This document shows, piece by piece, positions 1 through 6,454 of a stretch of 35,084 bases of DNA. A program made the translations under genes and the position numbers. Positions within the stretch are counted from its first letter, which is position 1, and every line of letters begins with the position of its first letter. The DNA comes from JBQCDV01 sp051960855 (lineage in GTDB: Bacteria; Actinomycetota; Actinomycetes; JAJZTN01). A model generated the notes under the pieces. The model saw only the letters and a list, made by a program, of their open reading frames with translations, made no database searches and was not told the origin of the DNA. The stretch lies in NCBI GenBank assembly GCA_051960855.1, contig JBQCDV010000156.1, forward strand, positions 1 through 35,084. Reading direction: 5' to 3'.

Positions 1-5
1 CCCGC

Positions 6-19
6 CGCTCTTCCGATCT
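6..19 (+). other. Illumina adapter remnant at contig edge
   Basis: Bases 6-19 read CGCTCTTCCGATCT, the 3' end of the standard Illumina TruSeq read-1 adapter. Base 20 onward then matches the repeat copy that starts at 188. The first 19 bases are therefore best treated as untrimmed library sequence rather than genome. A chance 14-base match located exactly at a sequence end is very unlikely. Confidence 0.85.
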
Positions 20-280
20 CACCTCGCTGGTGCTGACTGGCGAGTGCGGGGCGATGTCGGCTCTCGCGTGTGCAGTTGTGGTTGTGGGACGACCAGGAGT
101 GCACGCGCGAGGGGCGAGTCGGTGGTCCCCGCTCAGGGGGCGGACCGTTCTCGTACATGTGGCCGCACCCGCGACGACCTGTCACCGCACCTCGCTGGTG
201 CTGACTGGCGAGTGCGGGGCGATGTCGGCTCTCGCGTGTGCAGTTGTGGTTGCGGGGCGACCAGGAGTGCACACGCGAGG
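20..280. repeat. Duplicated 93-bp element with internal hairpin
   Basis: Bases 20-112 recur at 188-280 (offset 168) with three differences in 93 positions. Each copy holds an inverted repeat: CTCGCGTGTGCA at 231-242 with TGCACACGCGAG at 268-279, a perfect 12-bp stem around a 25-nt loop. In the first copy (63-74 with 100-111) one arm differs by one base, which leaves a G-U pair in a plus-strand transcript. No convincing coding frame runs through it. The upstream gene expected in actinobacteria (rne) is not visible. It may be a dispersed palindromic element, and copies elsewhere would explain why the assembly stopped here. Confidence 0.75.
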
Positions 281-304
281 AGTGGAGTCGCGCTGGATCG
301 GCGG

Positions 305-404
305 CGAGGAGGCGTCGGCGGCGAGGAGGCGGTGGAGTGGTGCCGGCGGCGACGAGGCATCGGCGGCGACGAGGCGGTGGAGTGGTGCCGGCGGCGACGA
401 GGCG
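305..404. repeat. 45-bp GC-rich tandem repeat
   Basis: A 45-bp unit occupies 326-370 and is followed by a second, incomplete copy from 371 to about 404. The 3' half of the unit also precedes the first copy at about 305-325. The unit is a multiple of three, so it keeps frames open and creates Arg/Gly/Trp-rich pseudo-frames, but none resembles a known protein. The stretch between it and the rplU promoter (405-450) shows nothing I can identify. Confidence 0.65.
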
Positions 405-450
405 CCGGAGTGAAGCCGGCGCAGCCCCGGCTCGGTCCGCTCCGGCTGGT

Positions 451-481
451 TTGACCGGCATGCGCCAGCGTCCGGTACTCT
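451..481 (+). promoter_or_regulatory. Probable rplU promoter
   Basis: TTGACC at 451-456 and TACTCT at 476-481 form a sigma-70/HrdB-type -35 and -10 pair with a 19-nt spacer. The start would be near 488, giving a leader of about 175 nt before rplU. It is the only good promoter-like pair seen ahead of the rplU-rpmA genes. It is called on motif match and position only. Confidence 0.5.
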
Positions 482-664
482 TGACCCTTGGTGCCCGCGG
501 CGGAAGCCGTGAGGTGAGATGACGCTGGCGGAGCGCAGGCATGCACTGCGGATCCACCTGGCTGACTGCACGAGTCGGATGCCCAGCATCCGGTGCTCAG
601 CAGGCGAGTGTCTCCCGGTGCCGCACGTAGGACTCTCAGGACTTCGAGGAAAGCGAGACCCGCG
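482..664 (+). promoter_or_regulatory. Long 5' leader of rplU-rpmA with hairpin
   Basis: About 180 nt lie between the proposed promoter and the L21 start with no gene I can support. The leader contains the tight hairpin GGATGC-CCA-GCATCC (577-591). Ribosomal protein leaders in bacteria often bind a ribosomal protein for autoregulation, but I do not recognise a known L21-leader fold here, so the role is open. Confidence 0.35.
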
Positions 665-976
665 GTGTACGCGATCGTTCGTGCTGGCGGCCGCCAGGAG
701 AAGGTTGCCGTCGGCGACGTCGTCACCATCGACAAGGTGGCTGGCAACCCCGGCGACAACATCGTGCTGCCGGCACTGCTACTGGTCGATGGCGAGTCGG
801 TGACCACCGACGCCGACACGCTCGGCCGCACGACGGTCACCGCCGAGGTCGTCGCCGCAGCCAAGGGCCCCAAGATCACCATCCTGCGCTACAAGAACAA
901 GTCCGGCTACCGCCGCCGCCAGGGCCACCGTCAGAAGCTGACGACGGTCAAGGTCACCGGCATCGAGACCAAGTAA
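665..976 (+). CDS. rplU: 50S ribosomal protein L21
   Basis: Encodes a 103-residue protein of the usual L21 length, a 23S rRNA-binding protein of the large subunit. It opens YAIVRAGGRQEKV, the standard L21 N-terminus, and carries the conserved YKNKSGYRRRQGHRQ stretch near the C-terminus. The GTG at 665 was chosen because it places the conserved YAIV right after the start; the frame is open further upstream (ATG at 593), but that extension is not L21-like. A purine-rich GAGGAAAGCGAG run lies upstream. rpmA follows after 14 nt, so the two are surely co-transcribed. L21 and L27 are paired in this order in nearly all bacteria, with obgE behind them. Confidence 0.96.
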   Translation: MYAIVRAGGRQEKVAVGDVVTIDKVAGNPGDNIVLPALLLVDGESVTTDADTLGRTTVTAEVVAAAKGPKITILRYKNKSGYRRRQGHRQKLTTVKVTGIETK

Positions 977-990
977 GGCGAGACTGCGAG

Positions 991-1254
991 ATGGCACACA
1001 AGAAGGGCGCGTCGTCCACCCGCAACGGGCGTGACTCCAACGCGCAGCGACTCGGCGTCAAGCGCTTCGGCGGCCAGCTGGTCAACGCCGGCGAGATCAT
1101 CGTCCGCCAGCGCGGCACCCACTTCCACCCCGGCGACAACGTCGGCCGCGGTGGCGACGACACGCTGTTCGCGCTGACCGAGGGGGCCGTGCAGTTCGGC
1201 ACCCGTCGCGGTCGCCGGATCGTCAGCATCGTGGCCGAGGGCGCAGAGCAGTAG
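991..1254 (+). CDS. rpmA: 50S ribosomal protein L27
   Basis: An 87-residue L27 beginning MAHKKGASSTRNGRDS, with the typical KRFGGQLVNAGEIIVRQRG and FHPGDNVGRGGDDTLF stretches. L27 sits near the peptidyl transferase centre with its N-terminus towards the P-site tRNA. There is no N-terminal extension of the cleaved Firmicutes kind. The start is preceded by AAGGCGAG as ribosome-binding site. It follows rplU directly and ends before a strong hairpin that separates it from obgE. Confidence 0.97.
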   Translation: MAHKKGASSTRNGRDSNAQRLGVKRFGGQLVNAGEIIVRQRGTHFHPGDNVGRGGDDTLFALTEGAVQFGTRRGRRIVSIVAEGAEQ

Positions 1255-1277
1255 TCCGGGCTATCCAAGAAGGCCAT

Positions 1278-1315
1278 CCGACGAGGGCAGTCCCGACCGG
1301 GACCGCCCTCGTCGG
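1278..1315 (+). terminator. Hairpin between rpmA and obgE
   Basis: CCGACGAGGGC (1278-1288) pairs perfectly with GCCCTCGTCGG (1305-1315). Inside, GTCCC and GGGAC extend the stem by 5 bp past an A/C mismatch, around a GACC loop. It is followed by CGTTT, a short U-rich run, so it fits a Rho-independent terminator or partial attenuator that reduces readthrough from the ribosomal protein genes into obgE. Confidence 0.7.
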
Positions 1316-1345
1316 CGTTTCAGCACCACGACGAGAGGAGCGACG

Positions 1346-2722
1346 ATGACGACGTTCGTCGATCAGGTCGTGCTCCATGTCAAGGCCGGGGACGGCGGGC
1401 ACGGGTGCGCGTCGATCCACCGGGAGAAGTTCAAGCCGCTGGGCGGCCCTGACGGCGGCAACGGCGGACGTGGGGGGGACGTCATCCTCGTCGTCGACCC
1501 CAACGTGACCACGCTGCTCGACTACCACCACTCGCCCCACCGCAAGGCGACCAGCGGCCGGCCCGGCCAGGGCAGCATGCGCAGCGGCGCCGACGGTGAG
1601 GACCTGGTGCTGCCGGTCCCGGAGGGCACTCTCGTCCGCACCCCGGAGGGGGAGGTGCTCGCCGATCTCGTCGGGGCCGGCACGACCTACGTCATCGCGC
1701 ACGGCGGCCACGGCGGTCTCGGCAACGCCGCGCTGGCGTCCACCAAACGCAAGGCGCCGGGCTTCGCGCTGCTCGGCGAGCCCGGCGACGGCGGCGACGT
1801 CGTGCTGGAGCTCAAGACCGTGGCCGACATCGGCCTGGTCGGCTTCCCCAGCGCCGGCAAGTCCAGCCTGATCGCGGCGATCTCCGCGGCGCGTCCCAAG
1901 GTCGCCGACTACCCCTTCACCACGCTGGTGCCCAACCTCGGCGTCGTGCGGGCCGGCGAGGTGCGGTTCACCGTCGCGGACGTGCCGGGGCTCATCGAGG
2001 GGGCCAGCGAGGGCAGAGGCCTCGGGCACCAGTTCCTGCGGCATGTCGAGCGCTGTGCCGCCCTCGTGCACGTGCTCGACTGCGCGACCCTGGAGCCTGG
2101 CCGCGACCCGGAGTCCGACCTCGACACGATCCTCGCCGAGCTCGGCGAGTACGACGACGGCGAGGCCACCCTGGAGCCGCCGCTGCGCGAACGCCCGCAG
2201 CTCATCGCCCTCAACAAGATCGACGTGCCCGACGCGCGGGAGCTGGCCGACCTGGTGACGCCAGCGCTGCAGGAGCGCGGTTTCGAGGTCTACCCGATCT
2301 CCACCGCGACCCATGAGGGACTGCGCGAGCTGACCTTCGCGATGGCCCGGCTCGTGGCGCGGGCCCGCGCGGCGGCGGCCGTGCCCGAGCCGACCCGCAT
2401 CGTGATCCGCCCCCAGGCGATCGGCGAGAGCGGCTTCCGCGTCGTGCGCGAGGGCGAGCGGTTCCGCGTGCTGGGCGACAAGCCCGAGCGCTGGGTCCGG
2501 CAGACCGACTTCTCGAACGACGAAGCGGTCGGCTACCTCGCCGATCGGCTGAACCGTCTCGGGGTGGAGGACGAGCTGCGCAAGGCCGGCGCGGTCGAGG
2601 GCGACGAGGTCGTGATCGGCCCGGGGGACGACGCGGTCGTCTTCGACTGGGAGCCGACGGTCTCGGCCGGCGCCGAGCACCTGGGGCCGCGGGGGACGGA
2701 CCTGCGGCTCGAAGGCCGGTGA
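1346..2722 (+). CDS. obgE: GTPase Obg/CgtA
   Basis: A 458-residue Obg GTPase, involved in 50S maturation and stress/ppGpp-linked growth control. The glycine-rich Obg fold covers about residues 1-158. The G domain follows with G1 GFPSAGKSS (166-174), G2 FTT (191-193), G3 DVPG (212-215) and G4 NKID (290-293). A C-terminal OCT domain of actinobacterial type spans roughly 355-435, then a short acidic/glycine tail. The ATG is preceded by GAGAGGAG. The stop overlaps the region of repeated start-like motifs ahead of proB. The order rpmA-obgE-proB is conserved in actinobacteria. Confidence 0.97.
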   Translation: MTTFVDQVVLHVKAGDGGHGCASIHREKFKPLGGPDGGNGGRGGDVILVVDPNVTTLLDYHHSPHRKATSGRPGQGSMRSGADGEDLVLPVPEGTLVRTPEGEVLADLVGAGTTYVIAHGGHGGLGNAALASTKRKAPGFALLGEPGDGGDVVLELKTVADIGLVGFPSAGKSSLIAAISAARPKVADYPFTTLVPNLGVVRAGEVRFTVADVPGLIEGASEGRGLGHQFLRHVERCAALVHVLDCATLEPGRDPESDLDTILAELGEYDDGEATLEPPLRERPQLIALNKIDVPDARELADLVTPALQERGFEVYPISTATHEGLRELTFAMARLVARARAAAAVPEPTRIVIRPQAIGESGFRVVREGERFRVLGDKPERWVRQTDFSNDEAVGYLADRLNRLGVEDELRKAGAVEGDEVVIGPGDDAVVFDWEPTVSAGAEHLGPRGTDLRLEGR

Positions 2723-2779
2723 GATGCGGGGTGACAGGCGCGGGTGAGATGCGGGGTGACCTGCGGGGTGACATGCGGG
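2718..2779 (+). repeat. Short direct repeats over the obgE stop/proB start
   Basis: GGTGAGATGCGGGGTGAC occurs at 2718-2735 and again, exactly, at 2743-2760. TGCGGGGTGAC recurs once more at 2762-2772, immediately before the proB ATG at 2773. Each unit contains a ribosome-binding-like GGGGTG and an in-frame start (GTG 2719, ATG 2749, ATG 2773). The array therefore multiplies possible start sites for proB. Confidence 0.75.
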
Positions 2780-3936
2780 CAGCGGTCACCGGTGCGCGGC
2801 GCATCGTCGTCAAGGTCGGCTCCTCGTCACTGACGCGCCAGGCCGGCGTCGCGGGCTCCTCCCGGATGCTCGACCCAGCGCGGCTCGACGCGCTCGTGGA
2901 CGCTCTCGCCGCCCCGCTCGCCGCGGGGGTCGACCTCGTGCTGGTGTCGTCTGGTGCCATCGCCGCCGGGCTCGAGCCGCTTGCCCTGCCGGCTCGCCCT
3001 CGCGACCTAGCCACGCAGCAGGCGGCCGCGAGCGTGGGGCAGGGGCTGCTCGTCGCGCACTACACGACGGCGTTCGCCCGGCACGGTCGAGCCGTGGGCC
3101 AGGTCCTGCTCACTGCCGAGGACCTCAGCCGCCGCACGCACTACCGCAACGCCCACCGCACCCTGTCGCGGCTGCTCGCTCTCGGCGTGGTCCCGGTCGT
3201 CAACGAGAACGACACGGTCGCGACCCAGGAGATCCGCTTCGGCGACAACGACCGCCTGGCTGCTCTGGTCGCCCAGCTCGTCGATGCCGACGTACTGGTG
3301 CTGCTCAGCGACGTCGACGCCCTGTACGACCGAGACCCGCGCGACCCGGCGGCGCAGCGGGTGCCGGAGGTCGCGCCCGACGACGACCTATCCCTGCTGG
3401 ACGTAGGCACGGCCGGGGCGGCGGGAGTGGGAACCGGCGGGATGGTCACCAAGGTCGAGGCTGCTCGGATCGCCACGGCCGCCGGCATCCCTGTCTTGCT
3501 CGCCGCTGCCGAGGCGGCCCCTCAGGCGCTCGCAGGAGAAACCGTCGGCACCTTCTTCGCAGCCGGTCCGCGACGGCGCTCCTCCCGGCTGCTCTGGCTG
3601 GCGCACGCGACCACGCCATCCGGCCGGCTCGTCCTCGACCCGGGCGCGGTCCGGGCGGTGACCGAGAGAGGGGCGAGCCTGCTCGCGGCCGGGATCCGTG
3701 AGGTGCACGGCCGGTTCAGCGCGGGCGATGCGGTCGACCTGGTCGACGAGGCGGGCGCCGCCGTCGCGCGCGGCCTGGTCGCCTACGACGCCGGTGAGCT
3801 ACCCGCGCTGCTCGGGCGCCGCAGCAGCGACCTCGCCCGGGACCTCGGCAAGGCCTACGAGCGAGAGGTGGTCCACCGCGACCACCTCGTGGTGCTCGCC
3901 CGCCGGCGCGTACCGGCCCCGCTGACGGACGGATAG
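2773..3936 (+). CDS. proB: Glutamate 5-kinase with PUA domain
   Basis: Phosphorylates glutamate to glutamyl-5-phosphate, the first step of proline synthesis. From ATG 2773 it has 387 residues. The amino-acid kinase domain starts RRIVVKVGSSSL, then LVSSGAIAAG, NENDTVATQEIRFGDND and the GTGGMVTKVEAA segment; a C-terminal PUA domain covers about the last 100 residues. ATG 2773 was chosen because GGGGTGAC stands just before it and it begins 10 residues before the conserved IVVKVG; starts at GTG 2719 or ATG 2749 would only add repeat-encoded residues. The product is passed to ProA, encoded two genes downstream. Confidence 0.94.
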   Translation: MRAAVTGARRIVVKVGSSSLTRQAGVAGSSRMLDPARLDALVDALAAPLAAGVDLVLVSSGAIAAGLEPLALPARPRDLATQQAAASVGQGLLVAHYTTAFARHGRAVGQVLLTAEDLSRRTHYRNAHRTLSRLLALGVVPVVNENDTVATQEIRFGDNDRLAALVAQLVDADVLVLLSDVDALYDRDPRDPAAQRVPEVAPDDDLSLLDVGTAGAAGVGTGGMVTKVEAARIATAAGIPVLLAAAEAAPQALAGETVGTFFAAGPRRRSSRLLWLAHATTPSGRLVLDPGAVRAVTERGASLLAAGIREVHGRFSAGDAVDLVDEAGAAVARGLVAYDAGELPALLGRRSSDLARDLGKAYEREVVHRDHLVVLARRRVPAPLTDG

Positions 3937-3939
3937 CAG

Positions 3940-4002
3940 CCTTTCGCCGCGTCACGACGGCGGCGGCGGGCATAGTGCATCCGATACTTCCGTGGCGAAA
4001 GG
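3940..4002 (+). promoter_or_regulatory. Inverted repeat covering a ribosome-binding site
   Basis: CCTTTCGCC (3940-3948) is the exact complement of GGCGAAAGG (3994-4002). The right arm contains most of AAAGGA (3998-4003), the likely Shine-Dalgarno of the gene starting at 4010. A transcript coming through from proB could fold to hide that site. A -10-like GATACT (3983-3988) lies between the arms; a transcript starting there would lack the left arm and be free to translate. Confidence 0.45.
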
Positions 4003-4009
4003 ATGCTGG

Positions 4010-4456
4010 GTGTTCGGCAGTGACCGTGGTGACGGCGTCGAGGGCACGGACGTCGCTCGCCCGGGGGACGACAGCAGCCCCGACAGCGACGTTCGGGAAC
4101 CGCTCTGGCATGTCGTGGTGACGGTCTCCGGCCCGGCGCAGCCGCTGGGGGACGTCAAGGAGGCGCTGGAGCGGCTGAGCGCCGAGCGGCCGTTCCTGCT
4201 CTCCTGCCGCTACGGCGAGGACCGGGCGGAGGTGCGCTACTGGGAGGAGGCGCGCGACCTCGACGACGCGGCGGCGCTCGCACTGCGGCTGTGGGGGGAG
4301 CACCGCACGACCGCCTCGTTGCCGCCGTGGACGGTGACCGGCATCGAGGTCCTGTCCCAGCACGCCTACCAGCAACGGGTGACCAGCGGCGACACCCCGC
4401 CTGCCCTCGTCCCAGCAGGTGGAATCCGTCCCTTCGACAGCAGCCGCCGCGCCTAG
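4010..4456 (+). CDS. Conserved hypothetical protein between proB and proA
   Basis: A 148-residue acidic, soluble-looking protein without signal peptide or membrane segment. The first 30 residues are Asp/Gly/Ser-rich and probably disordered. A compact part follows (LWHVVVTVSGPAQPLGDVKEALERLSAERPF and onward) that alternates beta and alpha segments and includes DLDDAAALALRLWGEH. I do not recognise a characterised family, but the position between the two proline genes suggests a conserved actinobacterial passenger. GTG 4010 was chosen over GTG 3992 because AAAGGA lies six bases upstream. Its ribosome-binding site is part of a 9-bp inverted repeat. Confidence 0.75.
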   Translation: MFGSDRGDGVEGTDVARPGDDSSPDSDVREPLWHVVVTVSGPAQPLGDVKEALERLSAERPFLLSCRYGEDRAEVRYWEEARDLDDAAALALRLWGEHRTTASLPPWTVTGIEVLSQHAYQQRVTSGDTPPALVPAGGIRPFDSSRRA

Positions 4457-4459
4457 CCT
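4433..4459 (+). promoter_or_regulatory. Leaderless promoter of proA
   Basis: TAGCCT (4454-4459) stands seven bases before the proA ATG (4467), which puts the transcription start on or next to the start codon. TTCGAC (4433-4438) is a weak -35 candidate at a short spacing of 15. No Shine-Dalgarno precedes the ATG, in keeping with a leaderless mRNA. Confidence 0.55.
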
Positions 4460-4466
4460 GCTGACC

Positions 4467-5768
4467 ATGACTGCCGTCGTCTCCGACCAGCCCGAGACCG
4501 CCGCCGGCCGCGAGGCTGTCCTCGCCGCCTGCCGGCGGGCCCGCGAGGTCGTCCCGGCGCTCGCCGCTGCGTCGCGCGCCGTCAAGGACGCAGTACTCGA
4601 GGCGATGGCCGCCGCTCTCGAGTCGTCTGCCGGCGACATCCTGCGTGCCAACGGTGAGGACTTGCGACGGGCGCAGGAGCAGGGGGTGAGCGCGGCACTG
4701 CAGGACCGGCTGCGGCTGGACGAGCGGCGCATCGCCGGCATGGCCGACGGGCTGCGCCAGGTCGCCGCACTGCCCGACCCGGTAGGTCAGGTCCTGCGAG
4801 GCAGCGTCCTGCCCAACGGTCTGGAGTTGCGTCAGCTCCGGGTGCCCCTCGGCGTCGTCGGGATCATCTACGAGGCCCGGCCCAACGTCACCGCCGACGC
4901 GGCCGGGCTGGCTCTCAAGAGCGGCAACGCCGTGCTGCTGCGCGGCTCCTCGAGCGCCCGCGAGTCCAACGCGGCCGTCGTCGCGGCCCTGCGCTCCGCG
5001 CTGTCCGGCTCTCCGCTGCCTCCCGACGCCGTGCAGCTGGTCCCCGGTGAGAGCCGCGACAGTGTCCAGCACCTGATGCGGGCGCGCGGTCTCGTCGACG
5101 TCCTGGTGCCGCGCGGCGGCGCCGACCTGATCCGCGCCGTCGTCGAAGGCTCCACCGTCCCGGTCATCGAGACCGGCGTCGGCAACTGCCACGTCGTCGT
5201 CGACGCGACCGCAGATCTGCCAACGGCGCTGTCCATCGTCCTCAACGCGAAGACGTCCCGACCCAGCGTGTGCAACGCCGCCGAGACAGTGCTCGTCCAC
5301 CGCGCCGTGGCCGACGACTTCCTGCCCCTGGTGCTGCCTGCCCTGCACCAGGCCGGTGTCACGGTGCACGGCGACGACGCGGTGCTGTCGGCGGCCGCCG
5401 CCAGCGGCGTGCCGGCCGTCGCCGCGACCGAGGACGACTGGGGCACCGAGTACCTCAGCCTCGACCTCACCGTCGGAGTCGTCGACACCCTCGACCGCGC
5501 GATCGAGCACATCCGCCGCTGGGGGACGGGACACAGCGAGGCCATCGTCACAGCCTCGCTCGAGTCCAGCCGACGGTTCATTGCCGAGGTGGACGCCGCC
5601 GCTGTGCTCGTCAACGCCTCGACCAGGTTCACCGACGGCGAGCAGTTCGGCTTCGGCGCCGAGCTCGGCATCTCGACGCAGAAGCTGCACGCCCGCGGTC
5701 CGCTCGGCCTGCCCGAGCTCACGACGAGCAAGTACGTCGTGATCGGGGAGGGCCAGATCCGACCGTGA
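4467..5768 (+). CDS. proA: Glutamate-5-semialdehyde (gamma-glutamyl phosphate) reductase
   Basis: Reduces glutamyl-5-phosphate to glutamate-5-semialdehyde with NADPH, the second step of proline synthesis. It is 433 residues, close to family length. Visible family motifs include GVVGIIYEARPNVTADAAGL, the LKSGNAVLLRGSSSA segment, and the active-site region TSRPSVCNAAETVL with catalytic Cys269; the C-terminus has FGFGAELGISTQKLHARGP. The start was set at ATG 4467, directly behind a -10-like TAGCCT; ATG 4419 is in frame but would overlap the upstream gene and add a non-conserved segment. The stop overlaps the next start by four bases (GTGA). Confidence 0.96.
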   Translation: MTAVVSDQPETAAGREAVLAACRRAREVVPALAAASRAVKDAVLEAMAAALESSAGDILRANGEDLRRAQEQGVSAALQDRLRLDERRIAGMADGLRQVAALPDPVGQVLRGSVLPNGLELRQLRVPLGVVGIIYEARPNVTADAAGLALKSGNAVLLRGSSSARESNAAVVAALRSALSGSPLPPDAVQLVPGESRDSVQHLMRARGLVDVLVPRGGADLIRAVVEGSTVPVIETGVGNCHVVVDATADLPTALSIVLNAKTSRPSVCNAAETVLVHRAVADDFLPLVLPALHQAGVTVHGDDAVLSAAAASGVPAVAATEDDWGTEYLSLDLTVGVVDTLDRAIEHIRRWGTGHSEAIVTASLESSRRFIAEVDAAAVLVNASTRFTDGEQFGFGAELGISTQKLHARGPLGLPELTTSKYVVIGEGQIRP

Positions 5769-6265
5769 CCGACCACACCGGCGCGGCCAGCGGGAGCCCG
5801 CCGACTGCGGACGAGGCCCTCGCCCCGCCGGTCCCGCGCTGGGTCGGTCCGGTCTTCTTCGCGCTGGCGCTGCTCACGCTGCCGTGGATCGTCTACCTCG
5901 GTGTCTCGCTGCCCGAGCGAGCTCTCGCCGAGCGCTACAACGTCGCGTGGGTGGGCTTCGACATCATGCTCGTCATCGCCCTGGCGCGCACCGCTGCCCT
6001 GGCGTGGCTCGGCCGCGATCACGTCCAGGTGCCGGCCACCATCACCGCGACGCTGCTCATCGTCGACGCATGGTTCGACGTCGTCACCGCGCACGGCGCC
6101 CGCGCCCTGCTCCTGGCACTGCTGTCTGCGGTCGCGGTCGAGCTGCCGCTGGCCGCCGTGTGCCTGTGGCTGGTGCGTCACGCCGAGCACGTCCGGCGCA
6201 CCCGGCTGCACTTCTTCCGGGCCCGGGCGGCTGCGCTGCGTCGCCACCCGGTCAGCCGCGCCTGA
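5765..6265 (+). CDS. Four-helix membrane protein downstream of proA
   Basis: A 166-residue integral membrane protein whose GTG overlaps the proA stop (GTGA), so it is translationally coupled. A short polar N-terminus is followed by four hydrophobic segments: WVGPVFFALALLTLPWIVYL, VGFDIMLVIALARTAALAWL, an ATITATLLIVDAWFDVV segment, and ALLLALLSAVAVELPLAAVCL. The C-terminal tail is strongly basic (RHAEHVRRTRLHFFRARAAALRRHP) and should be cytoplasmic. The DAWFDVVTA motif inside the third helix is distinctive. I cannot assign a function. Translational coupling to proA does not prove a proline-related role. Confidence 0.82.
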   Translation: MTDHTGAASGSPPTADEALAPPVPRWVGPVFFALALLTLPWIVYLGVSLPERALAERYNVAWVGFDIMLVIALARTAALAWLGRDHVQVPATITATLLIVDAWFDVVTAHGARALLLALLSAVAVELPLAAVCLWLVRHAEHVRRTRLHFFRARAAALRRHPVSRA

Positions 6266-6294
6266 CTCCCGGCGCGCATGCCAGACTGAGCGCC

Positions 6295-6444
6295 ATGGCT
6301 CCTCTCGCACTCGCTGCCAGCGTCTTCGCCGAGTCCTCGCAGAAGGCCGAGGAGGGCGTCCCGAGCTGGCTGATCGGCCTCGGCGCCTTCGTGATCCTCG
6401 CCTTCCTGCTCTTCGTCACCACGCAGTTCAACCGCGACCGCTGA
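6295..6444 (+). CDS. Small single-pass membrane protein
   Basis: A 49-residue protein with one clear membrane helix (WLIGLGAFVILAFLLFVTTQ) preceded by a short Ala-rich and Glu/Lys segment and ended by a charged NRDR tail. Such small proteins next to nadD are frequent in actinobacteria and have no known role. The ATG follows CAGACT (6282-6287) by seven bases, a leaderless-promoter arrangement, which supports this start and the gene's reality despite its size. Confidence 0.75.
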   Translation: MAPLALAASVFAESSQKAEEGVPSWLIGLGAFVILAFLLFVTTQFNRDR

Positions 6445-6454
6445 GACCGCTGAC

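Noticed and set aside
20..404. CRISPR array at the left edge
   Set aside because: There are only two copies of a long unit and a separate head-to-tail 45-bp repeat, no uniform short repeats with unique spacers, and no cas genes.
30..454. Overlapping plus-strand frames (127 and 136 residues) as the C-terminus of ribonuclease E/G (rne), expected before rplU
   Set aside because: The translations are Arg/Gly/Trp/Cys-rich products of the 93-bp and 45-bp repeats with no RNase E/G motif, and the two frames are equally open. Rne is probably beyond the contig edge.
519..803. Small frame starting in the rplU leader as a leader peptide
   Set aside because: It has no properly spaced ribosome-binding site, runs far into rplU in another frame, and shows no peptide features.
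1223..2680. Long minus-strand frame opposite obgE (485 residues)
   Set aside because: It is antisense to a certain gene, is rich in His/Arg/Gly/Asp as expected from reverse translation of GC-rich codons, and has no family pattern.
4155..5690. Long minus-strand frame opposite proA
   Set aside because: Antisense shadow of a clear enzyme gene, with low-complexity composition and no motifs.
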